DNA of 5,076 nucleotides, taken from NCBI GenBank assembly GCA_002314725.1, contig DCGV01000089.1, positions 1,594 through 6,669 on the forward strand, written 5' to 3'. The notes beneath the pieces are model-generated. The model did no database searches, was not told the origin of the DNA, and saw nothing but the letters and a program-made list of their open reading frames with translations. The position numbers and the translations under genes were made by a program. Below are positions 1-4,968 of the stretch, in pieces. This DNA comes from Bacteroidales bacterium UBA1769. GTDB taxonomy: Bacteria; Bacteroidota; Bacteroidia; Bacteroidales; UBA932. Numbering within the stretch: position 1 is the stretch's first letter; every line of letters starts with the position of its first letter.

Positions 1-76
1 TCAAACGGCTTCGCCTTGGTTCAAGAAGGTTCAAAGGCTATGCCTTGGTTCAAGGGAGTTCAAAAGGCTTTGCCTG
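1..76 (+). repeat. Left array of TTCAA repeats (about 29-base units)
   Basis: About two and a half imperfect units of 29-30 bases, each of the form TTCAAA-GGC-n-TGCCTTGG-TTCAAG. The units begin just before position 1, at 30 and at 59. TTCAA occurs at 20, 30, 49 and 59, with a partial copy at 1, so the spacings alternate near 10 and 20 bases. The GGCTTCGCC-type centre of each unit can form a very short hairpin. The array continues beyond the left edge of the window. The same motif recurs in the opposite orientation at 226-283, so the two arrays bracket the palindrome cluster. No coding function is apparent, and the function of the array is unknown. Confidence 0.7.
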
Positions 77-110
77 TTAGTGCGCCCTGTAAGGGCAATG
101 GTTTCCACAG

Positions 111-129
111 CCCAGGGCAGCGCCCTGGG
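111..129. repeat. Perfect 8-bp stem hairpin inside the REP cluster
   Basis: CCCAGGGC (111-118) and GCCCTGGG (122-129) are perfect reverse complements with an AGC loop. A short TTTT run follows on the plus strand (130-133). It could act as a weak plus-strand terminator, but its place inside a repeat cluster makes a REP hairpin the better reading. Confidence 0.7.
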
Positions 130-152
130 TTTTGGTTTGATGTGGTAATCCA

Positions 153-220
153 CGCCCTGTAAGGGCAAAAGTGGTGATCTTGGTGTGTGTGCTAAATAAT
201 ACTTTTGCCCTTACAGGGCG
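153..220. repeat. Perfect 20-bp inverted repeat (REPIN-like)
   Basis: Positions 153-172 and 201-220 are exact reverse complements over 20 bases, separated by 28 bases. Each arm carries the GCCCTGTAAGGGC palindrome plus an AAAAGT extension. Two REP units in inverted orientation with a short spacer is the arrangement called a REPIN. The third copy at 82-98 shares 17 bases with 205-221 but lacks the AAAAGT extension. Confidence 0.75.
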
Positions 221-225
221 CCCCT

Positions 226-283
226 TTGAACCCTCTTTGAACAAACCCTTGAACCCTCTTTGAACCAAGGCTCCGCCCTTGAA
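226..283 (-). repeat. Right array of TTCAA repeats, inverted
   Basis: TTGAA (TTCAA on the minus strand) occurs at 226, 237, 249, 260 and 279, with spacings of 11, 12, 11 and 19 bases, close to one or two helical turns. The segment 260-283 carries the CCAAGG-CTCCGCC-CTTGAACC unit, which matches the left-hand units in reverse orientation. Together with the array at 1-76 it forms mirrored flanks around the REP-like core. Confidence 0.65.
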
Positions 284-334
284 CCGGGATTTGCCCCCAT
301 TTATCAATTCCTTTCACTTCCCGTTTTACCCTAT

Positions 335-373
335 AAAAATAGAGGAGGGTGCACCGATCGGTGCACCCTCCTC
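335..373 (-). terminator. Intrinsic terminator of the two-gene operon
   Basis: Positions 342-373 form a perfect 32-base palindrome (16 pairs, centre CCGATCGG). Read on the minus strand, the GC-rich stem is followed directly by TATTTTTATAG, the T-tract expected of a rho-independent terminator. It lies 22 bases after the stop codon of the small gene at 396-560, the usual place for an operon's terminator. On the plus strand the stem is followed only by CCTTTATC, so termination in that direction would be weaker. A perfect palindrome needs a few unpaired central bases to form a loop, so the real hairpin has about 14 pairs. A dimeric protein site is an alternative reading. Confidence 0.85.
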
Positions 374-395
374 CTTTATCGTTTCCTAACGATTT

Positions 396-560
396 TTATT
401 CGTCTTCACCCCAAATCATTGAGGAAGTGTTATCACGCTCATTGGAAAGGCCGTAAGAACCGCCCTTCTTTTCGTCAGTGATTGCAATGGACTCTGCAAT
501 GAGATGTTCACAGCGAAGCTTAATAGATTTCATTGCGGGCTTGATATATGTCTTTTTCAT
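396..560 (-). CDS. Small 54-residue protein, Bacteroidales 'YIKP...' type, function unknown
   Basis: The reading frame starts with ATG at 560-558 and ends with TAA at 398-396, giving 54 residues. It begins MKKTYIKPAMKSIKL, then has RCEHLIAES, a polar stretch with KKGGS and SNERD, and ends SSMIWGEDE. There is no signal peptide or membrane segment. The layout (Lys-rich start, Tyr-x-x-Pro, alternating hydrophobics, a Leu-Ile-Ala-x-Ser step, a disordered middle and a Trp-acidic end) matches a group of short uncharacterised proteins I recognise from Prevotella and Bacteroides. The membership and the lack of a known function are from memory. It follows the large gene by 18 bases and is itself followed after 22 bases by a strong terminator, so it is probably the last gene of the operon. 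The bases before ATG (TAGCAAATATCATT) are A/T-rich with no Shine-Dalgarno motif, as is normal in Bacteroidetes. A role as an accessory of the exported protein or as a modified-peptide precursor is speculation. Confidence 0.82.
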   Translation of the reverse strand: MKKTYIKPAMKSIKLRCEHLIAESIAITDEKKGGSYGLSNERDNTSSMIWGEDE

Positions 561-578
561 AATGATATTTGCTATTGA

Positions 579-3500
579 TTACTTTGCCATGAATTTTTGA
601 CCATTCTTAATATAGATGCCACCCTTTACGAGGCTGTTTACACGACGGCCCTGGAGATCATAGATACCAGTTTCGGTAGTGTTGTTAAGGATAGAATCGA
701 GAGAGGTAAGTGTATTGTCACCCCAAATAATAGAGATAGACTTTGCTGAACTTCCATCAACATTAGGAATTTCAAGATATGCCTTATGGCCACCAAAAAC
801 ATTGTCATCCGGATCAAGCTGGAAGAATTTTGCTTTACCTGCATCATCAAGGGCAAGAATGTATGGAGTAGCATTATCAGGAGCAACAGCAGTAACAGTT
901 ACTGCAGCTTTAAGAAGGTTGCCATCTGTTGTGTTTCCAGATTCTTGAATAGTGAAGTTTGTAGATACTCCACCTTCTTTCTTAAGGAGAAGACCAGTGT
1001 TAGCAGCAACAGTTCCTTCTACCTTTTTCAAAGTAACAGAGGTGCCATTAGATTCAGTAGCAATAAATGCTTCAACATTATCAGGAACAGTTACAGCAAC
1101 AGGAGCTGAGAAGGTAGCATAACCTGCGCCGGATACAGTTACAGGGAGTTCGTTAACCTCTGTAATTACCCACTTATAACCTAAATCGTTGTTGGGATAG
1201 TTTGCTGCATCAATGCAGTTATCGGTATTACTCCATGCCTGACGACTATCATAGTGAATAAGCATGCGACCTTCTTCGTTTGACTTTTCGAAGTAAATGT
1301 CAACACCTTCAACACCACGATCTGCAAGTTTCAAGAAACCATTTCCATTATTAATAAGTTTCTTGCCAGACTTATAGCCCATCAACTTGCCATCGATATA
1401 TAGCCAAATGTTGTTTTCGTCTGTTGCAGATACACCAACTCTGTTTACATTATTGGAAGCAACTGCATCAACGATGTATTGTGCCTTATCTGCAACGCCT
1501 TGGAACTTGTAATAGCGTCCAGAAACGGGACGGGTGTAATTTTCACTGGTACGTCCTTCCCAAGTAGCACGTAAGGCAGTTATATCAGCGCATTCAGTTA
1601 GTGATGTGTAGAATTCATTGCTTATATAGCCGAGATTACCCTTCTGGTCAGCATAATTAGTAGCATAGTATAGTACGTAATTTTTCTTAACTGCTGCAAG
1701 TGCATCACCATCAAGAGTAACAACTTCAGGAGTCCATGAAGAATAATCATCGTTTCTATCGTAGAGGCCAAGATAGGTCTTTCCGAATCCGCCATGAACA
1801 TTCCAAGACTGGGTATTATCAACATTAGTAGAAATATCGCCAGGGATTACGTCAATACTGGTTTCTGAATCTGCTATGATACGCCATGTTTTAGCTTGAG
1901 CCTTTTCAACTACCAGAGGTTCTTTCTTTTCACCACCACTAGTGGCATTATAACTTACCCAAGCCTGAGCACCTGTATTATAGATGTAGTACTGCTGGAA
2001 ACCATTAGCGCCAATACCTGCATCGTAGAATTGGAAAACACTGGCACCGTTTTCTTCCTTGTTCTGGCTGTGTCCAACGAAATCATCTTTAAGAGCTCTT
2101 AAATAGCGGTCAGTGGTAGAAGTGCAACGAATATAATAATAAGTGTTAGATTCTTCATTGCTCAATGTTATGAAACTAGGCTGAGCATCTGCATTTTCGC
2201 TCTTAGCAAATGAAACAGAAATAGCACCATTTTCAACGGTTGCAGTTGCATCCCATGCTGCTGAAGTCGATGTAAAATCGCTCGTTGTTGGGGTACCGGA
2301 AGCAAGTGCGTAGAAGCCACCATCATAAATGGTCGTATTGCCAGTATAGCCTTCTGTACCAACACTTATAGAAGCACCATCATATGTTCCTTCGGCAAAT
2401 GTAACGGGGAAGAAAGTATATCCTTCAACCTTTTCAATTGTCCATCTAGAATTATCAGTATCAATACTCCATCCAACAACAATGGTATTATTGTTTGTAT
2501 GCAGATACTGGTATGTTCCATTTACTTCCTGAGCACGAAGATCCCATTTGCCTTCTGCTGAGCGAGTAAACTGATATTTAACAGGATTTGCAGACATTGA
2601 TACTTTTGTACTCATATTTGCAGATTGAATGTACATACCATTGTCACCCTTGATGTAGTATGTACCATCATTATTTTTCTCAATGCTGAAGAAGGTCTTA
2701 ATACTAGAGGTGGCATTAGCACCAACGCTATTTGCATCGTTCTGGATGTATTTTGCATCAGAAGTATTTGCATGTGAAATTTGGTAATAACCAGTTTCTG
2801 GCATTACAATATCATTTACTTCACGAATGTACCATGCAGAGCAAGAGTTTAATTCACCATCCCATTTTACAATATTTCCTGAAGTACCAGCTCCTTTATT
2901 ATGGCCTCCACAATGAAAAGCAGCATCACATCCGTTTGACTTAATACTAAACTGTCCAGCACCAAAAGAAGTTAGGATGCAATTGTTTACTGAAGTTCTT
3001 GAAACTGGGGTTTTTGTATCAATTGAATTAACGGCCTGAGGATAGCTGCCATCATATAGGTTGAACATAGTGAAATTATTTCCATCTATGTTAGCAATTG
3101 CCCAAATGCTCTTGAAATAATCATCAGTGGCATCTTCTGCTTTCCATATCATTCCGCTACCATCAGAATAAATGGCTTTCTCCTTATTATCTCCCTTTTC
3201 CAGGAAGCTAGGGTAAGCAGAAACTATGCGGTAGGTCTTGCCTTCAACAAGATTAACCTTATTATTCGTGAAATTTTTGTAAGCTGTATATATTTCAGAG
3301 GCATTAGGTTCATCTGCTTCCAAAGCTTCCTTAAGCTCCTTTACATAGGAATATTCAGGAAGACCAACAAACTTCACATCTTCACCTGTAATCCATTTCT
3401 TAGCTGCTATATAATCTGCATCATCCTCAACAGAGCTTGAGGTTGTCGAAAGTTCAATTTCACAAGGAACGCAATTAGTATTACGTGTAATGTAGCCTAT

Positions 3501-4475
3501 TTTGAACTTTGTTAGATCGGCATCAATCTCTGAAGTTTTAATTTCAAGATAATGATATTCAGAAGGTCCGTTAATCCACGCAGAATGCCAATACCAGTCA
3601 TAAGATGTGTTAGCACCTGTGGTTACACCATCATTTAATGCAGTAATTGTACCTTCTCCATTTTGAGTAGCATTTGATGAAAATATATCCTCAGCCTTAT
3701 ATTTACTTAAATCAATCTCTTTGCCTTTTGCATCAATCAAATATAATTCTGCCAGATGAACAAATGGATAGCCATTACATAAGTTGTTTGTTGTTGTAGA
3801 TTTAAATGTAAGACGGATAGTATTTAAAATGACTGCACCAGTCTGCTCGTCTGAAGTATATGCATACTGTCCGTTTGATAATGTTCCTAATGCTTCATAT
3901 GTGGTTTTCGTTCCTTTTCCTTCCAATGTTGCTTCATAAATATAATACTTTGCATTATCTCCAGAACCTTCCCATGCGGTAAAGTTTGAATTGTTTCCAT
4001 CAAACCATTTTCCGCCTTCGTTACTTTTAATAAAGAAGGAATTGTCACCATCATCTGTTGCTTTAAAACTGAATGTTGCAGCAGTTGTTGATGTATAACG
4101 TGCTTCCCAATTTGAATTAGTCAGCGAAGGAAAGTAGTAGCCTTTATCTGCAGATTCAAAAGTCCAAGCATTAGCACTACCACCGACAGTGAATACACTA
4201 TTAGCAGTAGCATCAGCAAAATATCCAGTTGCATCTGCTGCTCCACAAATTTGACCATTGCTACTTACGGTCAAATACTTAGATGAATTTGATTTGCGGG
4301 CAAATACAATCTTCTTGCCAGCGGACAAACTTGATTCGTTAAGAGCAGAAGAACCAACTGTGACACTTGTTGCAGTTGTCCATGTGTGCGCTTTACCATT
4401 TAGCGTCACGCCATCCGCCCACGCACTATTCGCGCATACGAACAATGCCATAAAGAAAAGTAGAATTTTCTTCAT
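579..4475 (-). CDS. Secreted multi-domain lectin-like surface protein with Prevotella-type C-terminal domain and tail
   Basis: A 1,298-residue exported protein with no catalytic domain I can recognise. Residues 1-20 are a Sec signal peptide, probably cut after Ala-Trp-Ala. Residues 21-184 look like a ricin-type beta-trefoil (KYLTVSSNG, AWTFES, KYYIYEA). Residues 190-345 resemble an F5/8C (discoidin, CBM32-like) module, with LNTIRLTF, HLAELYLID and HYLEIK strands. Residues 350-405 are a short helical linker of FIVAR type. Further trefoil-like units, each ending in a Trp-x-Ile strand, cover about 408-553 (SAWYIREV), 555-684 (SRWTIEKV), 776-919 (KTWRIIAD) and 981-1108 (YKWVITEV). A beta segment lies at 685-775. 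Residues 1110-1258 are the AGYATFSAPVAV...LLLKKEGG...HKAYLEIP beta domain frequent at the ends of Prevotella secreted proteins. Residues 1264-1298 form the tail. It is likely a glycan- or mucin-binding surface protein, but the ligand cannot be read from the sequence. The start is fixed by the signal peptide; the preceding bases are A-rich without a Shine-Dalgarno motif. It appears to head an operon with the gene at 396-560. Domain limits are by eye. Confidence 0.95.
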   Translation of the reverse strand: MKKILLFFMALFVCANSAWADGVTLNGKAHTWTTATSVTVGSSALNESSLSAGKKIVFARKSNSSKYLTVSSNGQICGAADATGYFADATANSVFTVGGSANAWTFESADKGYYFPSLTNSNWEARYTSTTAATFSFKATDDGDNSFFIKSNEGGKWFDGNNSNFTAWEGSGDNAKYYIYEATLEGKGTKTTYEALGTLSNGQYAYTSDEQTGAVILNTIRLTFKSTTTNNLCNGYPFVHLAELYLIDAKGKEIDLSKYKAEDIFSSNATQNGEGTITALNDGVTTGANTSYDWYWHSAWINGPSEYHYLEIKTSEIDADLTKFKIGYITRNTNCVPCEIELSTTSSSVEDDADYIAAKKWITGEDVKFVGLPEYSYVKELKEALEADEPNASEIYTAYKNFTNNKVNLVEGKTYRIVSAYPSFLEKGDNKEKAIYSDGSGMIWKAEDATDDYFKSIWAIANIDGNNFTMFNLYDGSYPQAVNSIDTKTPVSRTSVNNCILTSFGAGQFSIKSNGCDAAFHCGGHNKGAGTSGNIVKWDGELNSCSAWYIREVNDIVMPETGYYQISHANTSDAKYIQNDANSVGANATSSIKTFFSIEKNNDGTYYIKGDNGMYIQSANMSTKVSMSANPVKYQFTRSAEGKWDLRAQEVNGTYQYLHTNNNTIVVGWSIDTDNSRWTIEKVEGYTFFPVTFAEGTYDGASISVGTEGYTGNTTIYDGGFYALASGTPTTSDFTSTSAAWDATATVENGAISVSFAKSENADAQPSFITLSNEESNTYYYIRCTSTTDRYLRALKDDFVGHSQNKEENGASVFQFYDAGIGANGFQQYYIYNTGAQAWVSYNATSGGEKKEPLVVEKAQAKTWRIIADSETSIDVIPGDISTNVDNTQSWNVHGGFGKTYLGLYDRNDDYSSWTPEVVTLDGDALAAVKKNYVLYYATNYADQKGNLGYISNEFYTSLTECADITALRATWEGRTSENYTRPVSGRYYKFQGVADKAQYIVDAVASNNVNRVGVSATDENNIWLYIDGKLMGYKSGKKLINNGNGFLKLADRGVEGVDIYFEKSNEEGRMLIHYDSRQAWSNTDNCIDAANYPNNDLGYKWVITEVNELPVTVSGAGYATFSAPVAVTVPDNVEAFIATESNGTSVTLKKVEGTVAANTGLLLKKEGGVSTNFTIQESGNTTDGNLLKAAVTVTAVAPDNATPYILALDDAGKAKFFQLDPDDNVFGGHKAYLEIPNVDGSSAKSISIIWGDNTLTSLDSILNNTTETGIYDLQGRRVNSLVKGGIYIKNGQKFMAK
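582..686 (-). other. C-terminal sorting-type tail of the large protein
   Basis: The last 35 residues contain TGIYDLQGRRV, a short linker, and GGIYIKNGQKFMAK. This pattern (Y-D/N-L-x-G-R/K-x-V, then G-x-Y-I-x-x-G-x-K ending in Lys) resembles type A sorting signals of the type IX secretion system and is very common in Prevotella. Type IX export is therefore inferred; no secretion genes lie in the window. Confidence 0.65.
4416..4475 (-). other. Signal peptide coding segment of the large protein
   Basis: Residues 1-20 have two lysines, a hydrophobic core (ILLFFMALFV) and a small-residue end (ANSAWA) followed by Asp-Gly, a good signal peptidase I site. A cysteine at residue 14 is preceded by LFV, which is a poor lipobox, so a lipoprotein is unlikely. 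Confidence 0.9.
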
Positions 4476-4535
4476 TTGTTTGAATTGTTTTAGATTATTA
4501 AGATTATTATTGATTTATTGAATTTTTCTTTTTAA

Positions 4536-4565
4536 GGTCGGAGGCGGGGAGCCACCGTCGTCACC
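4536..4565. repeat. GC-rich imperfect hairpin in the leader
   Basis: Ten pairs in all can form between GGT-CGG-GG-GG at 4536-4547 and CC-CC-UCG-ACC at 4552-4565, with two mismatches and a two-base bulge. It is the only GC-rich island in an A/T-rich leader. On the minus strand it is followed by TTAAAAAGAAAAA rather than a T-tract, so it is not a terminator for the operon. It might protect or expose the downstream translation start. Confidence 0.5.
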
Positions 4566-4614
4566 ATGTTTTACGGTAAGAAATGATTTATGATCATTCG
4601 TGGTTAATGGTTTC

Positions 4615-4635
4615 TATAGCCTGCCTACAGCAGGC
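4615..4635 (+). repeat. Dispersed hairpin repeat, copy 1
   Basis: The segment TATAG-CCTGCCTACAGCAGGC contains a 6-bp stem (GCCTGC/GCAGGC, 5-base loop, 4619-4635). It matches the reverse complement of 4915-4935 at 19 of 21 positions. Confidence 0.7.
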
Positions 4636-4767
4636 CCACGTTACATATAAAATTGGCGATTAATGTTTTCACTATTTCTTTCTTGCAGCACGAGTAACGG
4701 GAGATCATACTTTCTTTACCTCTGCGATTCGGGGTAATTCCTCACCCTCTATTTCGCTTCAACTCTG

Positions 4768-4799
4768 CAAAGGTATAACAAAGTTATAACCCACAGAAA
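4768..4799 (-). promoter_or_regulatory. Bacteroidetes-type promoter candidate with doubled -7 box
   Basis: On the minus strand TACCTTTG (4775-4768) followed by CA fits the Bacteroidetes -7 consensus TAnnTTTG. A TTTCTG at 4799-4794, 18 bases upstream, is an imperfect -33 element. Directly upstream of the -7 box is a near copy, TAACTTTG (4786-4779), in an 11-base tandem duplication (TTATAACTTTG then TTATACCTTTG). Start of transcription would be near 4760. No such box is visible nearer the large gene. Confidence 0.55.
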
Positions 4800-4814
4800 T
4801 CGCTACCCCCAATA

Positions 4815-4852
4815 TTCCCCCTTTTTCCCTTCTTTTTTCACTTTTTTCTTTC
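4815..4852 (+). other. Pyrimidine tract upstream of the promoter
   Basis: 37 of 38 bases are C or T on the plus strand, with a single A at 4840. On the minus strand this is a purine tract just upstream of the -33 region, where A-tracts can act like an UP element. It has no preceding stem, so it is not a convincing plus-strand terminator. Confidence 0.45.
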
Positions 4853-4914
4853 GAGTGTAACATACACATTACAAAACAATTAATTATGAGCAAAGCGGTA
4901 ATGACCGAAAGCGC

Positions 4915-4935
4915 GCCTGCTTTAGGCAGACTATA
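4915..4935 (-). repeat. Dispersed hairpin repeat, copy 2 (inverted)
   Basis: On the minus strand it reads TATAG-TCTGCCTAAAGCAGGC, differing from copy 1 at two positions. Those differences shorten the stem (CTGC/GCAG) and change the loop. The two copies bracket 279 bases that include the promoter candidate. No target-site duplication is visible next to the outer ends, so a single mobile element is not established. Confidence 0.65.
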
Positions 4936-4968
4936 ATGATTCCAAGGCGTAACAACGTCACACTTAGA

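Larger units (their letters stand above)
82..221. repeat. REP-like palindrome cluster (intergenic)
   Basis: Three copies of a GCCCTGTAAGGGC palindrome lie here: at 82-98, at 153-172, and in the opposite orientation at 201-221. Each copy can fold on itself (GCCCT/AGGGC, 3-base loop). A second palindrome type, CCCAGGGC-AGC-GCCCTGGG, sits between the first two copies, and a small GTGG-TAAT-CCAC hairpin lies at 142-153. On the minus strand the order is a CCCAGGGC hairpin followed by GCCCTTACAGGGC. That resembles the two-hairpin REP elements often seen between genes in Bacteroidetes and linked in general to REP-associated Y1 (RAYT) transposases. No transposase gene lies in the window. The family assignment is from recognition, not a search. 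Confidence 0.65.
4476..4761 (-). promoter_or_regulatory. Probable long 5' leader (about 285 bases) of the operon
   Basis: No gene is convincing between the large gene and the best promoter box at 4768-4775. The leader would hold, from its 5' end: a weak GGGT/ACCC stem, a long-range helix pairing 4694-4701 with 4636-4644 (8 pairs, one bulge), an adjoining 6-bp hairpin at 4619-4635, an AUGAU/AUCAU hairpin near 4581-4595, a GC-rich stem at 4536-4565, and finally a 60-base A/T-rich unstructured stretch before the ATG. The sequence does not match any riboswitch I can name. If transcription starts closer to the gene, part of this is simply intergenic. Confidence 0.4.

Noticed and set aside
1..300. 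Possible CRISPR array
   Set aside because: The repeats are of unequal length and orientation, and there are no unique spacers of constant size.
77..307. 76-residue minus-strand open frame
   Set aside because: It runs through the REP-like palindromes and TTCAA arrays, and its sequence is a translation of those repeats.
260..481. 73-residue plus-strand open frame
   Set aside because: It crosses the terminator palindrome and overlaps the better supported small gene on the other strand; it has no recognisable protein features.
4434..4442. Possible lipobox (LFVC) making the large protein a lipoprotein
   Set aside because: Val before Cys is a poor fit, the hydrophobic segment continues to an Ala-Trp-Ala cleavage site, and no acidic surface-export signal follows.
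4258..4521. 87-residue plus-strand open frame opposite the start of the large gene
   Set aside because: It is antisense to the signal peptide and first domain of a clear gene and shows no independent coding character.
4536..4565. Leader hairpin as an attenuator terminator for the operon
   Set aside because: On the minus strand the stem is followed by A-rich sequence, not a T-tract.
4625..4708. 27-residue minus-strand open frame in the leader
   Set aside because: It could be a leader peptide, but it is short, overlaps the hairpin repeat, and has no attenuator-like codon run or family resemblance.
4886..4936. 16-residue plus-strand frame starting MSKAV
   Set aside because: It has an A/T-rich upstream context but ends within the hairpin repeat and is too short to support without homologues.
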